64,000 bases of DNA from Vicugna pacos (taxonomy: Eukaryota; Chordata; Mammalia; Artiodactyla; Camelidae), in assembly GCF_048564905.1 (NCBI RefSeq), contig NC_132995.1, positions 57,466,639 through 57,530,638 on the forward strand, written 5' to 3'. This document shows, one piece after another, positions 11,426 to 25,500 of this stretch (within the stretch, counting starts at the first letter, position 1; the number at the start of each line of letters is the position of its first letter). The notes beneath the pieces are model-generated. The model saw only the letters and a program-made list of their open reading frames with translations, made no database searches and was not told the DNA's origin. The position numbers and the translations under genes were made by a program.

Positions 11426-12310
11426 TATATCACCTCCCAGCTCCAGAACTTTCAGGGACTCCCCAGGGCCTAAAGGTCTGACTCCATCCTATTTTTCCAA
11501 GTTGGCCGGAGTTCCTCCCAGCCCAAGGCGGAGGAGAAACTTGATCTTCTCACATTTTGTGCTACACGCTCTACCTGCCTTATTATGTTCCAACATCTAC
11601 AGATGACAGGGAATGTCTAAGGTAGTAAGCTTAGTGGGCCAGGACATTGGTACCAGAAATTTCACCTGTTACAGGTACCGTTTACAATTTCATGGCTAAT
11701 TTAAGAATTCATGAATTCTTACAGTGTAGTTCAAGCGCCTTGAGTGGTTTTGGGGTCTCTACCTGAGGATGATGGCAGTGACAGCAACAATAAAACACAT
11801 TTCCACTGTCTGACAACTGGCAAACATGTTCGTGTTTATTTGGACTGCAGGGACTCCAGTTCATGGGAGGAGTTTCCTACTCACATGGTAACAGAGTTCC
11901 CCGAATTCCAGCGGCTAGGCAGCGGTCATTCTGGTGCTGCTCTCTGGAACAAAAGGGCCCACAGGGAGGCCGATGCCAGGAGCAGGTCCTAGGAGTATAG
12001 GAATTGGGTCTGGAATCAGATGGATTTTAGGGGAGAAGACTAGCCAATAAGATGGGAAGTTCCAAGCGTCTGTTGCAGCTTGAAGGAGAGAGATTTTGGG
12101 AGGCCAAACAGGGAGGGAGTGTACAGCCTCGACTCCCCCGCCTAAGGGCAAGTCCATAGCTGAGATAGAGGAAGAGTGAAACAAGAGGAAACTGGGAAGG
12201 GAGAAACCCGAGGCTGGGAATCCCAGCTCTGGATAAGGGAGGGTTGGGGCGGGGGCCAGTGTTAAGGAAAAGGTGGCAGCCCTTGAATGAGGAGAGACAG
12301 GCGCTTTAGT

Positions 12311-12323
12311 GGGGGGGGGGGGG
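12311..12323 (+). repeat. CD58: Run of 13 G
   Basis: Thirteen consecutive G, followed by 'tagggac', about 580 nt before the CD58 start codon. It can form G-quadruplex structure and is likely length-variable. Confidence 0.9.
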
Positions 12324-12439
12324 TAGGGACCGCACTAGGTAACCCCAGACTTCCTAGCGTTGTCTAACATGCCCCGTCTCCTTTCGTTTTCACATTTGAA
12401 GAAAGGGGTTCACCCTGGCCCAGAGTGGCAATAGCGGAT

Positions 12440-13550
12440 TAACTGGCAGGAAAAGCTGACTCCACGCTGCTGCGGCTGCTGGAAAGCCATGAACGCACAG
12501 GGCGCTTCGGAGCCTCCTTGTCCCAGCACAGAGTTCCGCTGTCACCGCAGGGGCCAGCCGAGCGGGGCGCAGCTTTCAGGGAGCGACAGTCTGACACCCC
12601 CGGCTCCGGGGGCGCCTCCACTATGTTCCGAATGCCAAGGAAAAGTGCGGGAGGCGTGGGAGGACCGAGGGTAAACCTGGTTGTAAAAACGCAAGCCATT
12701 TTTAAGGGAGAGCCCCAGAGAGCGGAACGGGCGGCGCGGCTCTTCGAGGCACTGGGCGGGGCCGCGTTCGCGGGAAGGAGGAAGGACGCGGGCGGAGACG
12801 TCGTCGGTGGGCGGGGCGCGCGGCGGGCGGGCCCTCTCCCGTGGGCAGACGCGACTCTGGCCGTGCCCGCGTCTCCGAGGCTGGCCGGACCGCCATGGCC
12901 GCAGGAAGCGCCCCGGGGTGGGCCGCGAGGGCCCTTGGCGCGATCTGCCTGTTGCTCAGTCTGGGTGAGTGGAGGCCTCCCCCGGGAGCCCGCGGGGACC
13001 GGGCAGAGCGGGGTGTCAGTGGCCCCGGGGCTCCGGGGCTCCGGGGCCCGGTGGACGGGCGGGGCCCGAGGCGGCTGCAAGTCGGGGTGGCGGGGCTGGC
13101 GTGGGGCACGCGGCCGCGCGCGGGACCTAGTCGTGTCCCCCACACGTCTCCTTAGAGTGGTCAGTAAGAACGCGGACCGAGGGCTCTGAAGCCTGTTTGG
13201 GGAAAACGAGAGACGGGACTCTGCCTCGTTCCCTGTCCCTGCGCTCTCTCCTCCCTCGGGGGATCCTTCCTAACCCCACGACCCCCGCCCATCTCTCGCC
13301 CCGTGTTCCTCCGGAACGGGTGCCTTTTCTGTGCGACTGAGTGACCAAGTTACTTCCCGCCGAGGGACTGTCGCCCAGAGCTTGAGCGGACCTCTTCACG
13401 CTTCCGCAGCCCGTGGGCGCGCCCGGGGCGGGCCTCTCAGGACGCGGAACGCGCAGCCCGCCGGCCCCGCCGCCTCCGGGAGCGCGTAGCGGCCAAAGCC
13501 AAGTCCACCCGCGCCCGCGCCCGCGCGGAGGGCGGCGGGTCAGAATTGCC
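12440..13550 (+). promoter_or_regulatory. CD58: CpG island promoter of CD58
   Basis: This GC-rich, CpG-dense island covers CD58 exon 1 and the start of intron 1. Two GGGCGGGGC GC-boxes (Sp1 type) lie at 12754-12762 and 12809-12817. A GACGTC palindrome (CRE/ATF core) is at 12797-12802. I see no TATA box at a fitting distance. This suits a broadly expressed gene such as CD58. The exact transcription start cannot be read from sequence alone. Confidence 0.75.
12895..12964 (+). CDS. CD58: CD58 exon 1, signal peptide
   Basis: The start 'ccgccATGg' is a near-perfect Kozak context. It encodes '[20 protein letters not shown]' and then LSLG, a signal peptide like the human one ('MVAGSDAGRALGVLSVVCLL'). 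The donor is G|GTGAGT at 12964/12965, phase 1. In-frame upstream codons exist, but without an ATG in comparable context. Confidence 0.93.
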
Positions 13551-16500
13551 CCACAGCTGGAGCAGGGCCCTCAATTCGGGATTCCTAATTAGTGCGGTTA
13601 GTGCCCCTTTCTTCTCCCTTCTGAACTTAAGAGGGCCAAGTTGTGAGTGCCTAGGACTGCGTTCATCCCTTTAACACGTTTTCAGCTAAGTCGTGAAATA
13701 GGTATCTTTGTCTCGATTTTTAACCTTCCCACCTCATCAGCCTCTCCTCACACAGGCCCCTAGTTAAGTCATTGCCAAACCCCTGGAGCATAACAACCCC
13801 CTGAACAAGTACTTTTTTTTTCTTGATTGAAGTATAGTTGACTGACAATGTTGTGTTCGCTTCTGGTGTACAGCGTAGTGATTCAGTCATACAAACTAGT
13901 GCTTCTTTCCTTGGGATTTCTCACTGGAGGCCCCTTAGCACATTCACCAGATCCACCTCCCTACTCCACTCTGCACTCAGCGTTTATTTTTTTGTTCGCT
14001 TGTTTGTGTTGTTTTGGATACGGAGTGGGTTCCGGGGGAGGTAATTAGGTTTATTTAATTCTGATGGAGGTACTGGGGACTGAACCCAGGAAGGACCTCA
14101 TGCATGCTAGGCATGCACTCTACCACTGAGCTATATCCACTCCTCCATGCAGTCAGCGTTTATTGAAGGTCTTTGGGGTGCAGGCATCTATGGAGTACAA
14201 CCTAGGAGGGGGATGGGGGTTGAGATGATGCTCAAAAGTACCTACAATGTAAGGCACAGAAGTAAATGTTGTCAGAGAGATAAACATAAAATGCTGTGGG
14301 TGTGCAGAGGGAAGAGAGCAACATCTTTTGTGACATCACATATCTTTGGTGAAGTAAAGATTTCATGGAAGGGAGAGTATTTGAATCTGGCCTCCTAGGA
14401 TAGGTGGTATGTGGACATGCCATGATGTGGGGAAAGTTTCCCAGAGGAGGAAACCAGATAAGAAGGACTGGGGAGCAAAGTGTACAGGGTGAACTTGGCA
14501 GTAAAGCCATCAAGGTTACTGGAGAGTTGGTGTGCCCACGAGAGCTTGAGGCCCCATGCAGGAGCCCTGAATGTCCCCTTTGGGAGTGAGGATTCTCTTT
14601 TGCAGGCAAAGAAAGACTCTTACTGGGACTGACAGAATCAGAGCCATGCACTGAGGAAGAAGAAAGACCTGGCAGAAGTAAAGAGAAAAGGATTGTAGTT
14701 GAGCAGAATTGGAGACAGGGAGGCCAGGGCAGGCACCATCACAGGTCCCAAAGAGATGTGAAGGTTTTATATACTGGTGGCTGTGGGGACAGGGAGAGGC
14801 ATATACAGAGACTGAATGGATGGGGTTGCCCTCCTCCATGTGCACTGGTCTCTCCCTGGTCCCAGAGTGTACCGGTGCTCTCTCTTCCAGCACAAACTGA
14901 GTTTGCCCATCAAGCCTCACCTCATCCAGCAAGTTTCTCTAAACAGTACCCCCATGATGGTGTCTCCCACCTAATTCGTGTATTTATTCAGTGGTCACTT
15001 TAATTAGCAAACGTGAGCATCGCTTTCTCTGAATAGGCTAAGGAAAACTCACGTAGCTTGGCGGAAGCTGAACCATTTGAGAACCAAGCCAGCATCACTA
15101 GGGAAGCTGCATAAGAGTGGTTAACAGTACCAGCTCTCCAGTGAGAAGTTCCCTAACTTCTGCGTGCCTCCATATCTTTGCCTTTAAAGAGACATCACAG
15201 CTCACAGCAGAGAAAGGATAATGCTAGTATTTGCTTCACAGAATGATTGTGAACACCAGTCATTCCACAAGTAATTATTTACTATCAACTGTGTGTCAGG
15301 CACTGTAAAGCTTACAGGAAGAAGAGAAAAACAGTAAGGCAATAAACAAGTAAATATCTAGATGCTGGGCAATGGTGAACATTTACTAATACAGACATTA
15401 GGAGTTGCAGAGGCAGGGGAAATGGAAGCGGTTAATAGTTCTTTTTAATTTTTTTTTAACTTTGGAATATTTATAATCTTTAGAATAATTGCAAAAATAG
15501 TGCAGTGAACACTTGCACACCTTTCTCCTCAAATCACCAGTTGGTAACATTTGGTTTACTTCTGTTTTACACACACACAATTAACTTTTTTTTTTTTTTT
15601 GGTTAATCATTTGAGAATCGCAGCTCGTGACATCTCACCCCTAAATATTTCAACATAGGTCTTCTAAGTGCAGCATATCTTCAGTAAGCCCTAGAACTGT
15701 TATCACAGTCAGGAAATATCACTGATACAGTATTGTTCTCAGATAGGGTCCAGAAGCCCATCCTGGATCATATACCAAATTTGGTAGTCATGCCTCTCGA
15801 CTCTCCTTTAATATAAAAATCTAAACTTGCCAACTTTCTTTTTCTTTTTCATGTTTTTTTCTGGTTTTTTTTTTTATTGTTGTTGCTGTTTGTTTTCTTT
15901 TGTTTTTTGCTTATGACACTGCCATTTTTGAGGGATCTGGATGAGTTGTTGTATAAAAATGTCCCTTGGTTTGAGTTACATGCTTAGATTCTGCTGTCAA
16001 CTTCCCTGGACAGAAATTTCTCACAGGCGTGCATCTCATCAGGATGCAGATGCAGTCCATTTGTCTCATTATTGGACACATTAATGCCAGTTGTTAAGGT
16101 GAAGTCCACCAGATTTCTCCATTAGAGGAAAAAATACAGGCATGTATACAGGAGATTTTGCGGGCTCAGTTCCAAACCACTGCAATAAAATGAGTATCGC
16201 AATGATGCAAGTCACACAATTTTTTTGATTTCCTACTGTCTATAAAATTTATGTTTATACAATACTGTAGTCTTTTAAGTGTGCCATAGCGCTATCTAAA
16301 AAAAATGTACTTACCTTAATTAAAAAATACTTTATTGCTAAAAAATGCTAACCATCATCTGACAATGCAGGGTTGTCAGAAACCTTCAATTTGTAAAAAA
16401 CGCAACATCTGCGAAGCGCAATAAAACAAAGCACAATAAAATGAAGTGTGTCTGTAGTATGTGATTAAGTGGCACTTTGAGATTGTGTGAATATCCTCTT

Positions 16501-19500
16501 TTTCAACAATCTTTCACCCAATGTTTTAGCACCCAGTGGTGATTCTTCCCCAGGTCCATTATCACTAAAATGTTTGTAGATGGCAGTTTTCTATTTTTCT
16601 TCATACTTTATTGACATTCTGCAGTAATGAAGAGCCTTTGCACTTTTGCACCTTTTTAAATTTAATTTTTTTTTTTTAGTATTAGTATGGACTTGTGGGT
16701 ATATTTTTAAGATGGCATTCCTGCCATTATCCGTTGTGATGCTCAGTGATTCCTAACTTGGCAAGTGGGAACCCCTCCAAGCTTCAGTGTACAGTTGCCA
16801 TAGTTTCCGTCAGTATTTTGAGCACTTCCTTACTTTCTGACATAGAAGGATGTTCTGGACTAATTTTGTACCTTTCCTGCCTCAGCCTTGAAATCATTAG
16901 ATTTCCTTTTCCTTGTAGTGGAGGATGGTATTTGGAAATTAAGATCAGGGTGCTAGGTGTGCTTCAGTAGCCTTCTACTGAAGGCTGTTCTAGGCCCTGT
17001 CAGTTTTCAGAGTTAGGAAATAATTTTCACAAAGTCATGAGTTTATCCTGTTACCAAAGGCTAATCCACCAGTTCAGTTCTTTTCCTCCATTCCATATTA
17101 GTATCTTCCTTCCCTACAGGGAGAATTCTATTCTTAGCATCAGTTCCAAAAATAAATAAAGAAGGAAAGAGAATGAGAAAAGAGAAAGAAAAGAAAACAG
17201 GTGAAGGTAAAAGGAAAAAATGGAAAAAGATTTAAAAAAAGAAAAAACCCCACACAAACACAAACTAGTTCCATAATTGCTACGCCAATACTACTACGAA
17301 GCACAAACTTTACTAAATACTGTTTAAGATTTCTTAGCAGTTCTTTTTATTCTTCCATCTATCCCGCTAAATATATACAGAACACTGTATTTTAAAGTTA
17401 CTTGGATAATTTTTTTCTTCTGTGTGATTATGGTACCAAATTGATACATAGTTTCATTAATTTGTCTCTTTCTATTCTATTTTAGAGTCTCCCCCTCTTG
17501 ATTTAATGTTTAAATATGTAAAAGATTAATGTGGTTCAAATCAAAATCATATACAAGCTGGCCATCCATATTTACAGGTTCTGCATCTGCGGATTCAACC
17601 AACCCTGGATTGAAAATATTCAGGAAAAAAATTCCAGAAACTCAGAAACTCCCCCAAAGCAAAACTTGAATTTGTCACATGCTGACAACTATTTATAAAA
17701 CATTTACATTGTATTTACAACTATTTAAATAGTATTTACATTGTATTAGGTATTTTAAGTAATCTAGAGATGACTTAAAGTATATGGCAGGATGTGAATA
17801 GCTTATGTGCAAATACTATGCCATTTAATATAAGGAACTTGAGCATCCTTGGATTTTGGTATCCACTGTGGTCCTGAAACTAATTCCCTGCAGATACTGA
17901 GGGAAGATAGGCTCAGAAATTCCATTCCCTTCCTTTCTTTCCTCCCATAACATATTGTTTGTTACTGTTTTATCTTTCTTGTTTCTTTTTGCAAATATAA
18001 ACAGATACATATGTTTATTTCTAACTCCCTTTCTTAAACAATAGGTAACATACTCTTTTTTTGTACCTTGTTTTTGTCAATTACCATATGGCTGTAAAAT
18101 AATTTCATATCAGTTTATAGAGATCATCCCATTCTTTTTTTTTTTTTTTTTTATGGCTACATAGTTCTCTGTGGGGGTGGAGGTGAGCTATTTCATTCAG
18201 CCACTCTCTGGTAGTTAGTATTTTATAAAGTGTGGTCAGGGGAGGTTCTTTTTAAAACGGTAGCTGCTGAGTGGAGACTTAAAAGGAAGTGATGGAACAG
18301 GCCAGGTGACTGTGTCGGGGAGCAGCATTCCACGTAGAGAGGACGAACAGCAGCAAAAACCCTGAGGTAGGCTTCAAGCACTTGAGGAACTTCAGGGGGA
18401 CCCCTGTGCAGGAGGGTAACAGGAAATGAAGTTGTAAAAGCAGCCAGGGCCAGAGCCTAGCGATAAACTTCTGTGCGCCCTTTCAAAGACTGTGACTTTT
18501 TTATTCGCAGTGGAAGAGGAAGTCGTAGAAAGTTTTGAACAGGAGTGAAAAGATGACTGGAGTGTTGAAATGAATTATTCTGGCTGCTGGGTGGAGAAGT
18601 CTTTGCTGATGAAGAGGAAGCAGGGAGACCAGTTAGGAGGCTGCGGTGCAGGCACAGTGACTTGGTGGGGGTGGGTAAGAAGAGACGGGGCGGGGGCAGA
18701 TGAGAAAGGGGAGGTATCAGGGAGTGTTCTGAAGGCAGAGCTGGCAGCATTTGGCACTGGACTGCATAAGTGGGATGACAGGTGCACAGGACTAGGCAGT
18801 GCTGGGCACGCAGTGGGCTCAAGCCTAGGGCCTAGTGTATTAGTCAGCTTCTACCAGTGAAGCCTGCCTTACTCTGCTGCTGCTAACCTTCCATGGCCCC
18901 TGTATCTTGCCACCTGCCTCTGCGACTGGATTTTAGTTCCTTGTACGCAGGAACCAAGTCATATACTACTTCATAAAAAGTTTCTTTCATTGATTTAATA
19001 TTTTTAACAGATGGTTACATCTGGATGTTAGCTGGTACATTTTTTGTCAAGCATGTCTCCGTTTTAAGTGATTATGTTACCTCATGTGATTATGTGAGAC
19101 TTGCTCATACGCTTTGCTTGAGTCAAGATTCCAGAGTCTCTGTGTTTTCCTTCGGGAAAGATAATCCAAGTCAGAATAGTGCTGTGTATTCCTACCAAAA
19201 AACTAGATCCAGCTTGATAATGGGGTGTCAATAATAGTTCCTCTAAATTAAGCACATGCTCTGTGCCAAGCACCGTGCTTAGAGTCTTAGGTTTTTGTTT
19301 TCCTTTGATTGTCATACTAGTTTTATTCGGTAGGGACTATTAAAGAGGAGAACAAATCTTAGGTCAGGTAAGTGCCTTGTCCAAGGTGACACAGCAGGTA
19401 AGTAGCAGAGCACACTAGCAGCCAGGTCCGTCCGACTCAGAGTCCATACATTCCCAACCCGAGACTAGGCAAGCAACTTTTTGAAGAGCTCTTACGTATG

Positions 19501-22500
19501 AGACAGTTGATCTCTTATATATAACGTGTGTATCGTCCCATGTAATTTTGCTAAAACATCTTATAAGTTATATAAGATAGCACAATTACCAATTACGTAA
19601 GATTGCATTCAATATCGTAATACACAATTGAGGGGTGTGGGGACCTTTGGGCCATAGAATTCAGAATGAGGGTTTATTTATATATCCGTTTATTAACATT
19701 TTGCTGTAATTATCATCTCTTTATACACCCACACTTCACTCCTAAATACTTTGGCATAATCCCAATAGCATCATATTTGCAAAAGACAACACTAATCTCA
19801 TAAATATCACCTAACTTCTACCCTTATTCACATCCTCCCAATTGTCACAAGAATGTCTTTTTTAAAATACCAGGATCTAATCAAGTTTCACATTTCTGTA
19901 TTTGTTGCCATTTTTTGGTTAATTTTGACAGATATCTTTTAGGAATTTTGGAAAAGACAATTACTTTTAAAAAACGAGGTCTAAGAATTTGTTTTATTGC
20001 CCTCTTTATCATGCTAATATTTTTAATTGAATTGTATACTTTAGTATTATTATCTGGTTTTTCCCTTTTTAATTGACTTACAATATTATATTAGTTTCAG
20101 ATGTACAACATAGTAATTCAGTATTTTTATACATTATAAAATGGTCACAGTATGTCTAGTTATCACCTGTCACCGTGGAAAGTTATTACAATATTATTGA
20201 CTATATTCTTATGCTGCATGTTACATCTCCGTGACTTATTTATTTTATAACTCAAAGTTTGTACCTCTTAATCCCCCTCACCTATTTCACTCACACCCGC
20301 TACCCACCTTCCCTCTGGCAACAACCAGGTTATTCGCCATCTATGAGTATTTCTGTTTTGCTGTGTTTGTTTATTTGTTTTTTTTTTTAGATTTTTTATT
20401 TGTTGTTTTATTTGTTATTTTATCTAAAAAATCTTTTTTTTAGATTTCTTATTTTTTAGAAATTTTAGGTTCCACATATAAGTGAAATTATATAGTATTT
20501 GTCTTTCTCTGTCTCACTAATTTCATCTGCATACCTCTAAATCTATTCATGTTATCATAAAAAGCAATGTTTCGTTTTTTATGGCTGAGTAATATTCCAT
20601 TGTATGTAAATACCACATCTTCTTTATTCATCCATCTAACGAAGGACACATAGATTGCTTCCATCTCTTGGCTATTGTAAATGATGCTGTAATGAATATT
20701 GGTTTGCATATATTTTTTCCAGTGTGTTTTTGTTTTCTTCAAGTTAATACCCAGAAGTGAAATTGATAGACTATGACAAGTTCTATTAGTTTTTTGAGGA
20801 GTTTCCATACTGTTTTCCATAGTGGCTGCACCAATTTACAATCTCACCCACAGTGCAGGAGGGTTCCCTTTCCCTCACATCCTTGCCAACACTTATTATT
20901 TGTTGTCTTTTTAATGATAGTCATTCTGACCAGTGTGAGGTGGTTTCTCATTGTGGTTTTGATTTGCATTTTCCTGATGATTAGTGATGCTGAGCATCTT
21001 TTCATGTGTCTGTTGGCCATCTGTCATCTGTATGACTTCTTTGAAAAAATGTCTATTCAGGTCGCCTGCCTGTTTTCTAACCAGGTTGTTTGTTTGTTTG
21101 TTTAGCTATTGAGTTGTATGAGTTCTTTGTATATTTTGGATATTAACTTCTTATCGGATATATCTCAACTATGAACTGAATAACTAGAAAAGAATAGGGA
21201 TTATAAAAAAATTTAGTGAAATGATCAATAGCCAACTGAAATACCTTTAATCAGACTTTGGAGAGTAGTTTAAAAAAGACTCACAGTCTTAAATAGCTCT
21301 AGAAAGAACCTTGTTCCCCAAGGCATGCTGTTGTAGGTCTCAGATATATCCTAAGATGAGAACAGTCAAAGGCAAATGTGGGTGTCTTGAAAGAAAAGGC
21401 TAGAATATGCTGTTAAATAGAAATCTGATATGAAACCCCAGGTGAAATTAATTTGAACTATATATTTTATGTAACCTTATATACCTATGATATTTTCATT
21501 TCAACGTGTAGTTGATATAAAAAATATTAGTTAAAGATCTTACATTTTCTTTTTCATACTTTAAAGTCTGGTGTGTATCGTATACTCACAATACAACTCA
21601 ATTTGGACTAACCACATTGCGTGTGCTCACAAGCCACGTGTGGCTAGCGGCTACTGAACTGGACTGCACAGGTTGAGGGGGAGCATCTCAGGAAAGAAGG
21701 AGTGCAAGGATAAGGAATAAAAAGGATAGTATTTCAGCATGACAGGAGACAGGAAAGCTCAAAGGAAGCTGATTTAAAGAACTAACATCTTAATCCTGGG
21801 TGAGCTCATCCAGGAGACGAGGACTAGCTTGACAATGGAGAGTATATGTGGGGCCGGTTCTGGGGAGTTTCTGGGACTGGGGGACCAGGGGATGTATGGT
21901 CTGTTGGGAGTCAGGTGGCTGCAGTTTCAGTCTGAAATAGATGGAGACAGGGAAGCAGTGGTGGTGTAGCTGAGACCAGTAGATTTCTGCTTTTATCAGT
22001 CCCGGAAACAGAAATCACTGACTTGGACTGGATAAGGGTGGAATCGGCGAGTAAAGACTAAGGTGTGTCACGCTGTAGCTAACAGTGCAGGCCCTGTGAG
22101 CTGGCCACCTGGCTCTGCATGTCAGCTCTGCCCTGGACAGCTGAGTGGCCACGGTCAGCTTCTGAACCTCTGAGGCCCAGTCTCCTCAGCTGTAACCTCA
22201 TAGTTCTCACTCTTTGGAACGCTCTTCCCACGTGCTCAAGCTCTCTGCCTCACTTTTTCTGGGCCCTGCTCGCATGCCAACTGTGACCACCTCCCATCTG
22301 ACAGCAACTTCCCTCCTCAGTATTACTCATCCTCCCCCATACTCAGCTTCACTTTTCACAGTAGCACTCAACACCACCTAACATAAAAGATGCTTACTTT
22401 TCTATTTCATGTGTTCCTCCCCTGGCCCCCATAACATAAACTCCAAGAGGGCAGGATTTTGTCTGATTTGCTTAGTGCTGTACCCTAACTGCTTAGTATA

Positions 22501-25500
22501 GTGCCTGGGACATAGGAGGGACTCAATAAATATTCTGTGTGTGAATAAATGAATAATAAGACGCACCTCACAGAGCTGAGTTGAGAATTAAGTGAGCCTA
22601 CCCATCCATCTTTCTGTCTGCCCATCCATCCGTCTGTCCATCCATCCATCCATCCATCCATCCATCCATATATCCATCTTATCTGTCTATCTATCTATCT
22701 GTCCATCAAGCCATCCATCCATCTCTTAGAACAATTGGCACGTAGCGAGCCTTCAGTAAATGTACTGCTGCTGTTATGTGGTTAAATGTTATTGTTGTTA
22801 AATACTATTGTTGAGGCTGACTTGGCCTAGGGCTCGTTTGGATTGGATTTATTAAGAGCTAGGTTATAGAAATAAGCTGCACTAAACTTCCTCGAGTAAA
22901 AGCACTGTGCTCTTCCTTTGATTGTCTACGTGCCTGATGAGAATATTTCCTACACCAAAATGGGGGCGTGGGGGCTAATGATGAATAGCATGTCTGTGAG
23001 CTCAGTAGGACAGATTACCCAACATCAGCACCTGCCTAGGCATTCAAGGAGAGTGGCTGCTCTCTGTACTGTGAGCGTGTGTGCTTGTCTCTGGAGACCG
23101 TTTCTCAGGCTGCCGCCACTCCAGTACTCCAAGTGGGTGTCAACTGGAAGTGTTCTGTGATGCTGAATTGAGAGGAGCAAGGTCAAGGTCACAAGCCTCT
23201 GTCTGCAGGAGAAACCCATCTGCTCACTTGGGTACAAAAGTACCCAGGGCCATCCTGTCTCCCTTTTGAATGAACCTTTAACTGAATCATCATTATAGTG
23301 TCATACATTCAGGGGGAAAAACCAAGACTTATATGTTCAGGTACTGAAACTTTCAGGGGATTTTTTTTTCTTTTCATCAGATGAATTTTTACCTTAACTG
23401 CTAAAATCTGCAGCCATGTGGAACCTTAAAGATCTTTTAGAGAGAGAAAGAAGTATTTTAAAACTACATTGTTCATTTCTAAAGAAGAAGGAAAAAAACA
23501 AAAAACAAAAAAAAACCTCCCGAAATACCTTTCCTCCAAGTTCCAGAAGAGTGGTTAGCGTATCTCTTAAGACATGGCATCCGTGAAAAAAAAAATCACA
23601 TTTCCTCAAACCTCAGACAGGCTGTTAATGTTGATTACGGGGGCACATCCTGAGTGGTTACAGGCTTATCTGGCACAGTGCCCTGAAGCCCACATCGCGT
23701 AGTAGGTGAAACCTAGTTCAACCTGAAGGGAAAGCAGGAGACAAAGGGGAACATCTCAAAAGGGGCAGCCGTGGGAGTGAGGCGGGGAGCGGGAAGCCAG
23801 CAGAGCCTCCAGTCTCGCTCTGGGGCTGGAGGCGGGCAGTGGGGAAGAAAGAGTTCTGTTCTGAGTGCATATGAGGGCTCCCGGGTTATTTCTTCTCAGC
23901 TCCATGTACACGTCTCCACCTCTCCTTGCCAACTCATGGTTCCGCAGCCAGGCTCCAGGATCTACTGGAGGTCTCACAAAGCTCAGGCTTTGGGGCGACT
24001 CTCAAATTTCGTGATTCAGGAAGCCCTGGCTTTTGGACTACGTTTAAGTTGTGTTTAAATCTGTTTAGTTAAATCACTTGACAAATGTTTACCGCACGTC
24101 CTTCATGGGCTGGGTTGCAGGGATACAGCAAAGACCGAGAACTGCCCTGTCTGCCCTCCTGGGGCTGGCCTGGCTGTGGGATGCCCCTCCGCTCAGGTTG
24201 GAGCTAGTGAGCTAGTTGCCAACGTTTCAGAATCAGTTTTCACATAAAATTTGAATATCCAGCATTTTGGGGGAAATTAGAAGATCTGGCAATTTCCACC
24301 TGTCCACGTGGGTAAGAGCTGAGGGGCCTCTCTCCAGATGAGCCAGGCTCCCTGGCATTCCAGTCCACTGCTCCAGTTGGTGTCACGCCTGGCCCATCTA
24401 TGGCCCCTCTATTGGCTGAATTGCTGGTTTCTATTTCAGGGCTTAATTTGTCAGTTCTCTCAGGCTTCTCAGCGGCTCCTGTGATTTTGTGTCCTTATGA
24501 CTTCTTTATTTTCCCCTATGTTCTCCCTGCCCATCCCCACCCTTAGCTTTTCTTCCTCCCTGCACTGGAGTCTCTCTTGTCCCCTTTCCCCCTCTTACTT
24601 CCCCACATCTCACAGGTTACTTGCCATCACACATGAGAAGGGCAAACTCTTAGACTTTCCTTTCAACTTAGTTTCTCTTGGTCTTTTGATTATGAAACCC
24701 TGTCTCATTTCCCTTTGTAACATCTAAAGTTAAAAATCCCAATCCAGACTGGGATTTCAAAATGTAGAATAGATAATCAAGATTATACTGTATAGTGCAG
24801 GGAAATATATATAAGATCTTGTGGTAGCTCACAGCGAAAAAAAATGTGACAATGAATATATGTATGTTCATGTATAACTGAAGAATTGTGCTCTACACTG
24901 GAATTTGACACAACATTGTAAAATGACTATTACTCAATAAAAAAAAATGTAAAAAAAAAGTTGTTAAAAAAAAAAAGGCAAATAAACCCCCACCATCACC
25001 AAGCTTGGGTTTGAATTTGGGTTCTCATGTAATATTTTGTAGGTTTGGGCTCATCGCTCTCTTGCTCAATCAAGCCTTCTCAATTTTCTCATGTACATGA
25101 GGAAGGGTGTGGTGCGGCGTGTGGTTCTCTGAGGACCTGACATTCCGTAATTTGGGGACCACTGAGTTTGATGCCTTCCCTGTAGGTTTCAGACTTTCCA
25201 GCTAGAACAGTTTTACTTTCTCATTCCCAACATCTGCTATTCCGATACATTGTAGAAATGGCATCCTGCGATATCCTGTATCGTGTCCCTGTCTTTAACA
25301 GCCGTATACCACATAGCAAGCCAAATAAGAAACAGTAGTTAAGAGTCATTCTGTCTGGGTTCAAATCCAATTTCACTACTTAATTAACAAATCACTTAAC
25401 CTTTGTGTGCCTCAGTTTCCTCATCTGCAAAATAGGGTTAAAATTGACTGTCTAATTGCTTTACTGTACACCTGAAACAACATTGTAAGTCAACTCAATA

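Noticed and set aside
12439-13189. Long open frames on both strands across the CpG island (over 220 residues each)
   Set aside because: GC-rich DNA has few stop codons. The frames overlap each other and the CD58 exon 1 and intron border, have low-complexity Pro/Arg/Ala composition and no domain.
22600-22730. CRISPR-like array
   Set aside because: Short 4-nt tandem units with no spacers: a microsatellite in a mammalian intron.
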